A stretch of DNA of 64,000 nucleotides, taken from contig NZ_CP045118.1 of NCBI RefSeq assembly GCF_009189165.1, positions 6,200,001 through 6,264,000 on the forward strand, written 5' to 3'. The position numbers and the translations under genes are program-made. Below, one piece after another: positions 26,813-36,056 of the stretch (positions within the stretch are counted from its first letter, which is position 1; every line of letters starts with the position of its first letter). A model generated the notes under the pieces. The model did not search any database and had not been told where the DNA came from. It saw only the letters and a list, made by a program, of their open reading frames with translations. Origin of the DNA: Pseudomonas sp. SCB32 (lineage in GTDB: Bacteria > Pseudomonadota > Gammaproteobacteria > Pseudomonadales > Pseudomonadaceae).

Positions 26813-27460
26813 TCAACAGGCCGCCGCCGCACGGCTGAAGCGCTGCCGACCACCCTGCTGCAGGCCGTCGACCCAGGCCTCGCAGATCTGCACACCCTGC
26901 TCCGGGGTGAAGGTGTTCGGGTTCAGCCCGGACTCCAGCCACAGGCCGTCGAGCAAGGCGCTCAGGGCAATGGCGGCGAGCTCGGCGTCGAAGTCGGACC
27001 AGCCCTGCTCCTTCGCCAGCTCATTCAGCGCCTGCGCCAGCAACGAGCGGTACTCACCGTAGGAATGGTCGTGCGCCTTGTTGATCTCCTCGGCGGTCTT
27101 CACCGCGCCCCAGAACGCCAGCCAGGCATCCAGCAGCTGCGGGTCGAGCAGCTCGGCGGAGAACGACGCGCGGAAGAACGCCGACAGCCGTGCGCGGGCA
27201 TCGGGCGCCGCCTCGGCGATGGCTTCGCGCAAGAGCTGCATCACTCGCCCGGTCACGGTCAGGTAGGCCTCGGCCACCAGTTCGTCCTTGCCCGAATAGT
27301 GGTGGTTGATCAGCCCCACGGAGACCCCGGCCTCAGCACAGATCTTGCGGATCGACGCGCCCTGGAAACCGTGGCGCTTCAGGCAGGCGAGCGTCGCCTC
27401 GATCAGTAGCGCCTTGCGCTGTTCGGGCTCCAGTCGGGAAAAGCGGACTTCCTGGTTCAT
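26813..27460 (-). CDS. TetR-family regulator, BetI-like C-terminus
   Basis: This is a 215-residue repressor. The helix-turn-helix at about 13-60 reads ALLIEATLACLKRHGFQGASIRKICAEAGVSVGLINHHYSGKDELV. The C-terminal ligand domain (LREAIAEAAPDARARLSAFFRASF, LDAWLAFWGAVKT) matches the BetI-type group. It is divergent from a polyamine-type binding protein gene. The ATG at 27460 is followed by a canonical N-terminus, but its AGGA is too close to be used, so a start a little upstream is possible. GAACGATTGTTCGAC lies in the intergenic region as a possible operator. Confidence 0.82.
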   Translation of the reverse strand: MNQEVRFSRLEPEQRKALLIEATLACLKRHGFQGASIRKICAEAGVSVGLINHHYSGKDELVAEAYLTVTGRVMQLLREAIAEAAPDARARLSAFFRASFSAELLDPQLLDAWLAFWGAVKTAEEINKAHDHSYGEYRSLLAQALNELAKEQGWSDFDAELAAIALSALLDGLWLESGLNPNTFTPEQGVQICEAWVDGLQQGGRQRFSRAAAAC

Positions 27461-27657
27461 TCCTGTGATTCCGGGTAGGGGATGGGGAGAATCTGAACGA
27501 TTGTTCGACAAGATGCCAGTCCCAGGGTCCGTAGTTGCTTCGACCGGTGCGTCGAAACGTCGACGGATCCTACCTACCCGTTCGGGGAATGGTCCGCCAA
27601 CCGGGGCTGGCCGAGAGTGGCCCCATCAGCGAACACAACAACAACAGGTGGACTGAC

Positions 27658-28761
27658 ATGCAGAAAACCCTCGCTGCAGTACTCAGCGCGGCACTGGCGA
27701 CCTTGCCGGCACTGGGTCACGGGGAAGAAAGCAGTAGCGCCAATACGCTGCGGCTGTACAACTGGTCGGACTATATCGGCGAACACACCATTGCCGATTT
27801 CGAGAAGGCTACCGGGATCAAGGTGGTCTACGACACCTTCGACTCCTACGAAACCGTGCAGGGCAAGCTGCTGCCCGGCCGCTCCGGCTACGACCTGGTG
27901 GTGCTCAACGCCGCCCTGGTACCGCCGCTGCTGAAAGCGGGCGTGTTCCAGCCGTTGGACAAGTCCCGGCTGCCCAGCTGGAACAACCTCGATGCGGACG
28001 TGCTCAAGCACCTGGACCACTACGATCCGGGCGTGAAGTACTCGGCGCCCTACACCTGGGGCAGCAACGGCATCACCTACAACATCGAGAAGATCAAGCA
28101 GCGCATGCCGGATGCGCCGATCGGCTCGCTGGCGATGCTGTTCGATCCGAAGATCGTATCGAAATTCGCCGACTGCGGCGTGACCATCATCGACTCGCCC
28201 ACCGACGTGATCCCGCTGGCCCTGACCTACCTCAAGCGCGACCCGAACAGCGCCGCCCCCGAGGACCTGAAAGCCGCCCAGGACCTGCTGCAATCGATCC
28301 GTCCGTACATCCGCAAGTTCGACTCCACCAGCTACCTGAACGGCCTGGCCAACGGCGACCAGTGCATGGCCATGACCTGGTCCGGCGACTACGCGACCGC
28401 CCAGGCCCGCGCCGACGAAGCTGGCGCCAAGGTGAAGCTGGGCTACTTCGTGCCCAAGGAAGGCTCGCTGATCTGGTTCGACGACTTCTACATGCCGGCC
28501 GACGCGCCGCACGTGGAGAACGCCCACAAGTTCATCGAATTCATGCTCCAGCCCAAGGTGGCCGCCGGCGTCAGCGACTACATCCGCTACGCCTCCAGCA
28601 ACGCCGCCGCCATCCCGCTGCTCACCGACGCGGTGCGCAACGACCCGGCGATCTACCCCGACGCCGAAACCCGCGCCCGACTGTTCACCCAGAAAGTGCA
28701 GGACCCCAAGGCCACCCGCCTGATCACCCGCACCTGGGCCGCTGTGAAAACCGGAACCTGA
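27658..28761 (+). CDS. polyamine-type ABC transporter substrate-binding protein (PotF/SpuD family)
   Basis: This is a 367-residue exported protein. The signal peptide MQKTLAAVLSAALATLPALG precedes a PotF-like core: RLYNWSDYIGEHTIADFEKATGIKV at 32-56, the VYDTFDSYETVQGKLL segment near 57-72, GYDLVV, PYTWGSNGITYN near 130-141, and WFDDFYMPADAPH near 275-287. The Trp/Asp/Glu residues that hold diamines in this family are conserved in place. No ABC permease or ATPase genes are beside it, so it must use a distant transporter or serve in sensing. It is followed by a class III aminotransferase gene. Confidence 0.87.
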   Translation: MQKTLAAVLSAALATLPALGHGEESSSANTLRLYNWSDYIGEHTIADFEKATGIKVVYDTFDSYETVQGKLLPGRSGYDLVVLNAALVPPLLKAGVFQPLDKSRLPSWNNLDADVLKHLDHYDPGVKYSAPYTWGSNGITYNIEKIKQRMPDAPIGSLAMLFDPKIVSKFADCGVTIIDSPTDVIPLALTYLKRDPNSAAPEDLKAAQDLLQSIRPYIRKFDSTSYLNGLANGDQCMAMTWSGDYATAQARADEAGAKVKLGYFVPKEGSLIWFDDFYMPADAPHVENAHKFIEFMLQPKVAAGVSDYIRYASSNAAAIPLLTDAVRNDPAIYPDAETRARLFTQKVQDPKATRLITRTWAAVKTGT

Positions 28762-28853
28762 CGGACCGCGACTAACCCGCCCCGGCCTGAGCGCCGGGGC
28801 ACGGGGAGAAGGCTCTCCCCCCACGAATAACCGAAAGACGAAAGGTACAGACG

Positions 28854-30272
28854 ATGAACACCCCAACCCCAGCCTTCTTCGCCCAGTTCAACGACGAGCA
28901 GCTGGTCGCCGCCGACAAAGCCCACTACATGCACGGCTACCACGTGTTCGACGACCACCGGGTCAACGGTGCGCTGAACATCGCCGCCGGCGAGGGCGCC
29001 TACATCTACGACACCAAGGGCAATCGCTACCTGGACGCCGTGGGCGGCATGTGGTGCACCAACATCGGCCTGGGTCGTGCGGAAATGGCCGACGCCATCG
29101 CCGAACAGGTGCGCCAGCTGGCCTACTCCAATCCCTTCTGCGACATGGCCAACGTCACCGCCATCCAGCTCTGCGAGAAGCTCGCCGAACTTGCGCCGGG
29201 CGACCTGGACCACGTCTTCCTCACCACCGGCGGCTCCACCGCCGTGGACACCGCCTACCGGTTGATCCAGTACTACCAGAACTGCCGCGGCAAGCACGCC
29301 AAGAAGCACATCATCAGCCGGGTCAACGCCTACCACGGCTCGACCTTCCTCACCATGTCGCTGGGCGGCAAGGTCGCCGACCACCCGGCCGAGTTCGACT
29401 TCTTCAAGGACTACATCCACCACATTTCCTGCCCCAACCCCTACCGCGCGCCGGAAGGGATGACCGAAAGCGATTTCCTCGAATTCCTGGTCAAGGAATT
29501 CGAAGACAAGATCCTGGAGCTGGGCGTCGACAACGTGGCGGCCTTCTTCGCCGAGCCGATCATGGGCTCGGGCGGCGTGATCATCCCGCCCAAGGGCTAC
29601 CACAAGCGCATGTGGGAGGTCTGCCGGCAGTACGACGTGCTCTACGTCGCCGACGAAGTGGTGACCTCCTTCGGCCGCCTCGGCGCCTTCTTCGCCTCCG
29701 AGGACGTGTTCGGCATGCAGCCGGACATCATCACCACCGCCAAGGGCCTGACCTCCGGCTACCTGCCGCTGGGCGCGTGCATCTTCTCCGACCGCATCTG
29801 GAAGGTGATCGGCGAAGCCGACAAGGGCCGCTGCTTCGCCCACGGCTTCACCTACAGCGGGCACCCGGTGAGCTGCGTCTCGGCGCTGAAGAACATCGAG
29901 ATCATCGAGCGCGAAAACCTGCTGGAGCACGTCAAGGATGTCGGCACCTACCTGGAGCAGCGCCTGCAGGAGCTGGCCGGGTTGCCGCTGGTGGGCAGCG
30001 TGCGCTGCCAGAAGCTGATGGCCTGCGTCGAATTCGTTGCCGACAAGCGCACCAAGGCGCTCTTCCCCGAAGAGCTGAACATCGGCGAGAAGATCCACCT
30101 GCGCGCCCAGGCTCGTGGCCTGCTGGTCCGGCCGATCGTGCACCTGAACGTGATGTCGCCGCCGCTGACCATCACCCGCGAGCAGGTCGACGAGATCGTC
30201 GACACCCTGCGCGAGTCGATCCTCGAGGCCGCCGAAGACCTCAAGCGCAGCGGTGATTACGTGGGGAACTGA
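28854..30272 (+). CDS. class III aminotransferase (omega-transaminase)
   Basis: This 472-residue PLP enzyme contains LDAVGGMWCTNIGLGRAEMA near 62-81, TTGGSTAVDTAYRL near 124-137, YHGSTFLTMSLGGK near 162-175, the Asp of LYVADEVVTSFGR near 264-276, Schiff-base Lys297 in TTAKGLTSGYLPLGA, and THGFTYSGHP. The family transfers the amino group of omega-amines such as putrescine or other diamines to pyruvate or 2-oxoglutarate. Neighbouring genes (polyamine-type binding protein, LuxR-type regulator) support an amine substrate. The stop overlaps the next start by one base. Confidence 0.87.
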   Translation: MNTPTPAFFAQFNDEQLVAADKAHYMHGYHVFDDHRVNGALNIAAGEGAYIYDTKGNRYLDAVGGMWCTNIGLGRAEMADAIAEQVRQLAYSNPFCDMANVTAIQLCEKLAELAPGDLDHVFLTTGGSTAVDTAYRLIQYYQNCRGKHAKKHIISRVNAYHGSTFLTMSLGGKVADHPAEFDFFKDYIHHISCPNPYRAPEGMTESDFLEFLVKEFEDKILELGVDNVAAFFAEPIMGSGGVIIPPKGYHKRMWEVCRQYDVLYVADEVVTSFGRLGAFFASEDVFGMQPDIITTAKGLTSGYLPLGACIFSDRIWKVIGEADKGRCFAHGFTYSGHPVSCVSALKNIEIIERENLLEHVKDVGTYLEQRLQELAGLPLVGSVRCQKLMACVEFVADKRTKALFPEELNIGEKIHLRAQARGLLVRPIVHLNVMSPPLTITREQVDEIVDTLRESILEAAEDLKRSGDYVGN

Positions 30273-31192
30273 TGAGCGATCCGAGGATTTTGCCTACACC
30301 CCGGCAGCCCTTTAGACTGCCGGGTATGAGCGAATCCCAAGCACTGAGCGAATCGTCCGACGCACCGGCCCTGCATGCCTGGCATGCGGGGCTGGCGCGC
30401 GCCATGGGCAGCGTCGGCGACGTCGTCTTCGTCGAACGCCTGGCCGAGGCGCTGGACTGCCTGGTGCCGGTGGAGTCGGTGATGCTCGGCCTGGAACAAC
30501 GCGGCCAGCCGCCGCAGCCGCTGTACCAGCGCGGCATAGTCCCGGAACACCACGAAGGGCTGATCGATCGCTACTACGCCCGCGGCTACCTGCTCGACCC
30601 CTTCTGCCTGGCCATGGAAGACGGTCTCACCGAAGGCTTCTACCCGCTGGCCGACATCGCCCCGGACGACTTCTTCGCCAGCGAGTACTACAAGACTTAC
30701 TACCTCAAGTTCGGCTGCACCGAGGACTGCCACTTCATCATCGACCTGGGCGCGCAGCGCAAGGTCTCCCTGTGCCTCTACCAGGGCCGCAGCGGCGCGC
30801 GCTTCAGCGAGACCCAGCTGGACCTGCTGGCCGGCGCCCTGCCACTGGTGCGCGAGCTGATCCTCCAGTTCGAGCGCAACGGCGGCCTCGACCTGCTGCT
30901 TGCCGGTCGCGGCGAGGGCAACGCGCAAGCGGCCCAGGCGCCGCTGAACCGGCACATCCGCGCCGCCTTCATGAACTTCGGCGCCGATCTCCTGACCGAG
31001 CGCGAACGGGAAATCGCCCACCTGTTGCTGCGTGGCCACTCGGTGAAATCCAGCGCGCGGGTGCTCGACATCTCCCCGGAAACGGTGCGCATGCACCGCA
31101 AGCACCTCTACACCAAACTGGAGATCAACTCCCAGGCCGAACTCTTCTCGCTGTTCATCGACTGGCTCACCGGCGGCGTGACCGCTGCCTGA
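30272..31192 (+). CDS. LuxR-type helix-turn-helix regulator
   Basis: This is a 306-residue protein with a C-terminal LuxR DNA-binding domain (LTEREREIAHLLLRGHSVKSSARVLDISPETVRMHRKHLYTKL, about 246-288) and an N-terminal region of unknown ligand (residues 25-230, rich in aromatic residues such as YYKTYYLKFGCTEDCHF). ATG 30272 overlaps the stop of the aminotransferase gene, which points to coupling. A second ATG at 30326 sits directly behind a perfect 8-bp hairpin (30300-30324), so the true start is uncertain. It probably regulates this amine-catabolic unit. Confidence 0.82.
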   Translation: MSDPRILPTPRQPFRLPGMSESQALSESSDAPALHAWHAGLARAMGSVGDVVFVERLAEALDCLVPVESVMLGLEQRGQPPQPLYQRGIVPEHHEGLIDRYYARGYLLDPFCLAMEDGLTEGFYPLADIAPDDFFASEYYKTYYLKFGCTEDCHFIIDLGAQRKVSLCLYQGRSGARFSETQLDLLAGALPLVRELILQFERNGGLDLLLAGRGEGNAQAAQAPLNRHIRAAFMNFGADLLTEREREIAHLLLRGHSVKSSARVLDISPETVRMHRKHLYTKLEINSQAELFSLFIDWLTGGVTAA

Positions 31193-31481
31193 ACCTAGGG
31201 CGTACAACCGTTTCACCCGGCTCATCGTCAACGTCACGTGCAAATTCGAAGCACCCGTAAACCCAGCTCCGAGTTCAGTCCCAACGTGATCGGGAACCCA
31301 GTCAAAACGGCGTATAACGCAGAGCGTCATCCGCCCTGCACCCGGCCCGGCCGCCGTGCAGGAATAGTCGTGGATCGAGAACGCATCGAACTCAGCCGAT
31401 GCAGCGCCGGCTGAGAAAATCTGCCAACCTATGCTATTTCCCGCTGTCTGATCCGTGCCCCACCACCAGGAGAGCTACCCG

Positions 31482-32489
31482 ATGCGCCACTGGCTACCCG
31501 CCCTGCTACTGGCCGCCACCCTGCCGTTGCACGCCGCCGAGACCAAGCCCACCTACGGTCCCGAACTGGAGCGTTTCCAGTACGCGTTTCCGGTCGGCCA
31601 TTACAGCTTCGTCTCCCAAGGCCATCACATGCACATGGCCTACATCGACGTGAAGCCCAAGCAGCAGGCCAACGGTCGTACCGTGGTGTTGCTGCACGGC
31701 AAGAACTTCTGCGCCGGCACCTGGGAAAGCACCATTGCCGCACTGAGCAACGCCGGCTACCGGGTCGTGGCGCCGGACCAGGTGGGCTTCTGCAAGTCCA
31801 CCAAGCCCGAGCGCTACCAGTACAGCTTCGGCCAGCTGGCGAGCAACACCCACGCCCTGCTGGACCACCTGAAGGTCGGCAAGGTCACCCTGCTCGGCCA
31901 CTCCACCGGCGGCATGCTCGCCACCCGCTACGCGCTGATGTACCCGCAGCAGGTCGAGCAGCTGGCGATGGTCAACCCCATCGGCCTGGAAGACTGGCAG
32001 GCCCTCGGCGTGCCCTACCGCACCCCGGACCAGTGGTACGAGCGCGAGCTCAAGACCAGCGCCGACAGCATCCGCCAGTACGAACAGGCGACCTACTACG
32101 CCGGCCAGTGGAAGCCGGAGTACGACAAGTGGGTAAACATGCTCGCCGGCCTGTTCAACGGCACCGGCCACGAGCGCGTGGCGTGGAACTCGGCGCTGCT
32201 CTACGACATGATCTTCACCCAGCCGGTGGTCTACGAATTCGGCCAGTTGAAGATGCCGACCCTGCTGCTGATCGGCACCAAGGACAACACCGCCATCGGC
32301 AAGGACATCGCCCCGCCCGAGCTCAAGGACAAGCTGGGCAACTACGCCGAACTGGGCAAGCAGACCGCCAAGGCGATCCCCAACGCCACCCTGGTCGAGT
32401 TCGACGACATGGGCCACGCGCCGCAGATCCAGGACCCCAAGCGCTTCAACGACGCGCTGCTCAAGGGGCTGGCTGATCTCAAGCACTGA
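31482..32489 (+). CDS. exported alpha/beta hydrolase
   Basis: This is a 335-residue protein. The signal peptide MRHWLPALLLAATLPLHA is followed by the oxyanion motif LLHGKNFCAGTW near 75-86, PDQVGFCKS, the nucleophile elbow GHSTGGMLA near 141-149 with catalytic Ser, TLLLIGTKDNTAIG near 265-278, and the catalytic His in DDMGHAPQIQDP near 307. It is probably a periplasmic esterase or haloperoxidase-like hydrolase. ATG 31482 follows AGGAGAGCTACCC. It is monocistronic, after a 289-bp gap with no gene seen, and ends at a palindromic repeat. Confidence 0.87.
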   Translation: MRHWLPALLLAATLPLHAAETKPTYGPELERFQYAFPVGHYSFVSQGHHMHMAYIDVKPKQQANGRTVVLLHGKNFCAGTWESTIAALSNAGYRVVAPDQVGFCKSTKPERYQYSFGQLASNTHALLDHLKVGKVTLLGHSTGGMLATRYALMYPQQVEQLAMVNPIGLEDWQALGVPYRTPDQWYERELKTSADSIRQYEQATYYAGQWKPEYDKWVNMLAGLFNGTGHERVAWNSALLYDMIFTQPVVYEFGQLKMPTLLLIGTKDNTAIGKDIAPPELKDKLGNYAELGKQTAKAIPNATLVEFDDMGHAPQIQDPKRFNDALLKGLADLKH

Positions 32490-32503
32490 AATCCCAGAGA
32501 ACC

Positions 32504-32583
32504 GTAGGATGGGTAGAGCGCAGCGAAACCCATGCTGTCGCTGCACCAGATCAATGGGTTTCGCGCGGCTCTACCCATCCTGC
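32504..32583. repeat. inverted repeat, GTAGGATGGGTAGAGC family
   Basis: This is a second copy of the element at 9090-9170, with GTAGGATGGGTAGAGCG at the left and GCTCTACCCATCCTGCG at the right, enclosing GCGAAACCCAT / ATGGGTTTCGC. Confidence 0.8.
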
Positions 32584-32619
32584 GTCGCTGCGTCCGACTG
32601 ACTCTGTCGCGCGGCCGCC

Positions 32620-32652
32620 CCTCACCCCGACCCTCTCCCAAAGGGAGAGGGT
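32620..32652. repeat. short palindromic repeat, CTCACCCCGACCCTCTCCC family
   Basis: CTCACCCCGACCCTCTCCCA followed by AAGGGAGAGGGT forms a stem loop. Relatives are at 9919, 16481 and 60879. Confidence 0.6.
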
Positions 32653-32833
32653 GCTGTCCGTACCGGCTGGCGCCAAGCTCTCCTCCTGCATTGATCGGTC
32701 CCCTCTCGTTCAGGAGTGGGGCGCGCAGTCAGGGTTAGAGTGAGGGCCAGCACAGACACCGGGCCCGGCCTGCAGGATCGAGGGGCGCGCGAGCAAGCTC
32801 GCTCCTACGAAAGACACCGCGACGCTCAGCCCA

Positions 32834-32870
32834 AATAAAAACGCCGGCTCCCCTCACGGCGAGCCGGCGT
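32834..32870 (-). terminator. intrinsic terminator of the cbc operon
   Basis: On the minus strand ACGCCGGCTC pairs with GAGCCGGCGT (32841-32850 with 32861-32870) and is followed by TTTTATT. It lies about 20 bp after the cbcV stop. Confidence 0.85.
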
Positions 32871-32889
32871 CGAGTGCCCCCGAGCCCCG

Positions 32890-34068
32890 TCAGCCCAGGT
32901 TCTTGCCCAGCAGCGCGTGGTACAGCTCGCTGTCGCCGAGCACGCCCACCACGCGGCTTTTTTCCTGCAGCACCAGCTTGTGGCCGGTCTGGTAGCGGAT
33001 CTGCAGCGCATCGCGCATGCGGATGTTGACGTCCACCAGGGTCGGCTCGTGCTTGAGCTTCTCCACCGGATCGCCCGGCTGCCACTGCTGCAGGTCGATG
33101 ATGTTGCTGCCCAGGCGCGCGGCCTTGATCTGGTTGGTCTCGGTCAAGCCGAGCCAGCAGTCGCGGCCCTGGTCGAAGCACACCTCGTCGGCCTGACGGC
33201 GGCACTGGTCCAGGCCACGCATCAGGCTCGAACCGCACAGCACGTTGAGCGGGTTGGTGTGGGCGACGAAGGTACGCACGTAGTCGTCCGCCGGGCTGAG
33301 CACGATTTCCTCGGGCTTGCCGTGCTGGATGATGCGGCCGTCCTTCATGATCGCGATGCGCGTACCGATCTTCAGCGCCTCGTCCAGGTCGTGGCTGACG
33401 AAGACGATGGTCTTGTGCAGCTGGCGTTGCAGCACCAGCAGTTCATCCTGCAGCTGCTGGCGGATCAGCGGGTCCAGCGCGGAGAAGGGCTCGTCCATCA
33501 GCAGGATGTCGCCATCCATCGCCAGCGCGCGGGCCAGGCCAACGCGCTGCTGCATGCCGCCGGACAGCGAGTCCGGACGCTTGTCGCGCCATTGCGACAG
33601 GCCGACCAGCTCCAGCTTCTCGTCGATCACCTTCTTGCGCTCGTTCGCCGGGCGGCCCTGCATCTCCAGGCCGAAACCGATGTTCTCGGCCACGGTCAGC
33701 CAGGGCATCAGGGCGAACTTCTGGAACACCATGGCGATGCGCTTGGTGCGCATGGTCTTGAGCGTTGCCGGCGAGCAGTTGGCGATGTCCACCTGCTGGC
33801 CTTCATGCTCGATCAAGAGCTTGCCGCGGCTGACCCGGTTGAGGCCGTTGATGCAGCGCAGCAGGCTGGACTTGCCCGAGCCGGAGAGCCCCATCATCAC
33901 GCAGATTTCGCCGCGGTTGACGTCGAGGTTGGCGTTCTCCACACCCAGTACCTGGCCGGTGCGCTTGAGGATTTCCTCGCGGCCCATGCCCTGGTCCAGC
34001 AGCTTGATGGCTTCCTTGGTGTGGGTGCCGAAAATCACATCCACATGTTCGAATCGAATCGCCGACAT
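32890..34068 (-). CDS. cbcV: choline/betaine ABC transporter ATPase CbcV
   Basis: This 392-residue cytoplasmic ATPase is of the ProV/OpuAA type. It begins with KEAIKLLDQGMGREEILKRTG (ProV-specific), then Walker A GLSGSGKSSLLR near 60-70, Q-loop VFQKFALMPW near 112, signature LSGGMQQRVGLARAL near 160-175, and Walker B GDILLMDEPFSALDPL near 182. A C-terminal CBS-type regulatory part follows (about 275-392). The GGGAGGTAAGCACT before ATG 34068 gives the start. It is the last gene of cbcX-cbcW-cbcV and energises import of glycine betaine, choline or carnitine. Confidence 0.9.
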   Translation of the reverse strand: MSAIRFEHVDVIFGTHTKEAIKLLDQGMGREEILKRTGQVLGVENANLDVNRGEICVMMGLSGSGKSSLLRCINGLNRVSRGKLLIEHEGQQVDIANCSPATLKTMRTKRIAMVFQKFALMPWLTVAENIGFGLEMQGRPANERKKVIDEKLELVGLSQWRDKRPDSLSGGMQQRVGLARALAMDGDILLMDEPFSALDPLIRQQLQDELLVLQRQLHKTIVFVSHDLDEALKIGTRIAIMKDGRIIQHGKPEEIVLSPADDYVRTFVAHTNPLNVLCGSSLMRGLDQCRRQADEVCFDQGRDCWLGLTETNQIKAARLGSNIIDLQQWQPGDPVEKLKHEPTLVDVNIRMRDALQIRYQTGHKLVLQEKSRVVGVLGDSELYHALLGKNLG

Positions 34069-34073
34069 AGTGC

Positions 34074-34913
34074 TTACCTCCCCCGCAGCGAACGTTGCTT
34101 GCACACCCGGTCGAGCAGGATGGCGAGCAGGACGATGGCCAGACCGGCCTCAAAGCCGAGGGAAATGTCCGCCGTGTTGAGCGCGTTGACCACCGGTTTA
34201 CCCAGGCCATCGGCACCCACCAGCGCGGAGATGACGACCATCGACAGCGACAGCATGATGCATTGTGTGACCCCGGCGCCGATGCTGGGCATGGCGTGGG
34301 GCAGTTCGATACGGGTCAGCAGCTGCCAGCGCGAGCAACCGAAGGCCTTGCCGGCGTCCATCAGTTCCGCCGGCACGTCCTGGATACCCAGGCAGGTCAG
34401 GCGGATGGGCGCGGCGATGGCGAAGATCACCGTGGAGATCAGACCCGGAACCACACCCAGGCCGAACAGGGTCAGGGTGGGGATCAGGTAGACGAAGGTG
34501 GGTACCGTCTGCATCAGGTCCAGCAGCGGCCGTAGCGCGGTGTAGAACCAGGGCTTGTGCGCCGCCAGGATGCCCAGCGGCACCCCGATGGCAATGCACA
34601 CGACCGTGGCGAAGATCACCTGCGCCAGGGTCTCCATGGTTTCCTGCCAGTACCCCAGGTTGAGGATCAGCAGCAGCGAGGCCAGGGCGAACGCCGCCAG
34701 GCCCCAGCTGCGCTGGATGTAGAACACCACAATTACCATTAGCGCGATCAGGGCCAGCGGGTTGAACCAGAGCAGGCTGTTGGTGACAGCGTGAATCAGG
34801 AACTCAAGGGTGTCGGAGATCTTGTCGAAAACAGCCGCGCCATGCTGGGTGAGCCATTCGACGAAGGCGGCGATATGTGCACCCAGCGGGAGCTTGTGGT
34901 CAGTCAGAAACAT
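34074..34913 (-). CDS. cbcW: choline/betaine ABC transporter permease CbcW
   Basis: This 279-residue inner-membrane permease is of the ProW type. It has an N-terminal amphipathic segment, then about six helices with the coupling region CIAIGVPLGILAAHKP and MQTVPTFVYLIPTLTLFGLG near 145-165, and the EAA-like loop MDAGKAFGCSRWQLLTRIELPHAMPSIGAGVTQ near 206-238. It forms the membrane channel with CbcV and takes ligand from CbcX. It is five bases upstream of cbcV. The ribosome-binding site before ATG 34913 is weak. Confidence 0.9.
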   Translation of the reverse strand: MFLTDHKLPLGAHIAAFVEWLTQHGAAVFDKISDTLEFLIHAVTNSLLWFNPLALIALMVIVVFYIQRSWGLAAFALASLLLILNLGYWQETMETLAQVIFATVVCIAIGVPLGILAAHKPWFYTALRPLLDLMQTVPTFVYLIPTLTLFGLGVVPGLISTVIFAIAAPIRLTCLGIQDVPAELMDAGKAFGCSRWQLLTRIELPHAMPSIGAGVTQCIMLSLSMVVISALVGADGLGKPVVNALNTADISLGFEAGLAIVLLAILLDRVCKQRSLRGR

Positions 34914-34967
34914 AATGCGGGCCCATCAGAAGCTTGAGGAATCGGCCAACGGCAATTTCTTCGGCAC

Positions 34968-35906
34968 TTATTTCGCGAATGCCACCTTGGCTGCCGCCAA
35001 GGCCGGTTTGCCGTCACGGGTGGTCACGCCGGCGAGCCAGGCGTCGAGCAGTTCCGGATGGTCCTTCAACCAGGCTTTGGCCGCCTCTTCGGGCTTCTTG
35101 CCCCCGTTGAGCACGGCGTCCATGAGCTTGTTTTCCATGTCCAGGGTGAAGGTCAGGTTGGTCAGCAGCTTGCCGACGTTGGAGCATTCCTGAACATAGC
35201 CCTTGCGGACGTTGGTGTAGATGGTCGCGCCGCCGTAGTTGGGGCCGAATACGTCATCCCCGCCTTCGAGGTACTTCATCTTGAAGCGGGTGTTCATCGG
35301 ATGCGGTTCCCAGCCCAGGAACACGATCCACTGGTTGCGGCGGTCGGCGCGTCCGACCTGCGAGAGCATGCCGGCCTCGCTCGACTCGACCAGCTTGAAC
35401 TTGCCCAGGCCGAACTGGTTCTTGTCGAGCATGCCCTGGACCAGGCGGTTGCCGTCGTTGCCCGGCTCGATGCCGTAGATCTTGTTCTCCAGCTTGTCGG
35501 AGAACTTGGCGATGTCGGCGAAGCTCTTCAGGCCGCCGTCATAGGCCGCCTGGGTGACCGCCAGGGTGTACTTGGCACCTTCAAGGTTGGCCCGAATGGT
35601 TTCCACAGAGCCGTTGTCGGTGTAGGGCTTGATGTCGTTGGCCATGCTCGGCATCCAGTTGCCGAGGAATACGTCCATGTCCTTGTTCGCCAGCGACTTG
35701 TAGGTCACCGGTACGGACAGCATGGTCACCTTGGTGGTGTAGCCAAGCGATTCGAGCACCTGGCGGGTGGTAGCCGTGGTCACGGTGATGTCGGTCCAGC
35801 CGACGTCGGAGAAGCGAACCGTGCCGCACGACTCAGGTTCAGCGGCCTGAACCGCCAGCGGCGCGCAAATGGACACAGCCAGCAGCAAAGACTTGCAACC
35901 TTTCAT
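34968..35906 (-). CDS. cbcX: choline/betaine substrate-binding protein CbcX
   Basis: This is a 312-residue periplasmic protein. The signal peptide (MKGCKSLLLAVSICAPLAVQA) is followed by FSDVGWTDITVTTATTRQVL near 31-50, FLGNWMPSMANDIKPY near 80-95, GIEPGNDGNRLVQ, FLGWEPHPMNTRFKMKYLEGGDDVFGPNYGGA near 194-225 and a C-terminal KAWLKDHPELLDAWLAGV. The Trp/Tyr residues in the GW, NW and GWEPH motifs form the aromatic cage for quaternary amines in this OpuAC-like family. It lies 54 bp upstream of cbcW, and probable GbdR sites lie upstream. Confidence 0.9.
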   Translation of the reverse strand: MKGCKSLLLAVSICAPLAVQAAEPESCGTVRFSDVGWTDITVTTATTRQVLESLGYTTKVTMLSVPVTYKSLANKDMDVFLGNWMPSMANDIKPYTDNGSVETIRANLEGAKYTLAVTQAAYDGGLKSFADIAKFSDKLENKIYGIEPGNDGNRLVQGMLDKNQFGLGKFKLVESSEAGMLSQVGRADRRNQWIVFLGWEPHPMNTRFKMKYLEGGDDVFGPNYGGATIYTNVRKGYVQECSNVGKLLTNLTFTLDMENKLMDAVLNGGKKPEEAAKAWLKDHPELLDAWLAGVTTRDGKPALAAAKVAFAK

Positions 35907-36056
35907 GGACGTACTCCTCTGCGGATGGGGCGCCGACGCGTCCCGCAGTGGGCGCGGCGGTTTCTTGTTTTATTGGTAAGGCCGGAGATTCAGGCCCTTT
36001 TCTTGTCATTTCGTGATCGATCATGGAACAGGAAAAATTCGCCGCATACCGGGTGC

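Larger units (their letters stand above)
32490..32889. other. 400-bp gap of repeats and a terminator
   Basis: No gene is supported. The gap contains the GTAGGATGGGT inverted repeat (32504-32583), a CCCTCTCCC/GGGAGAGGG repeat (32620-32652), a half REP with GAGCAAGCTCGCTCCTAC (32791-32808) and the terminator of the converging transporter operon. Confidence 0.6.
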
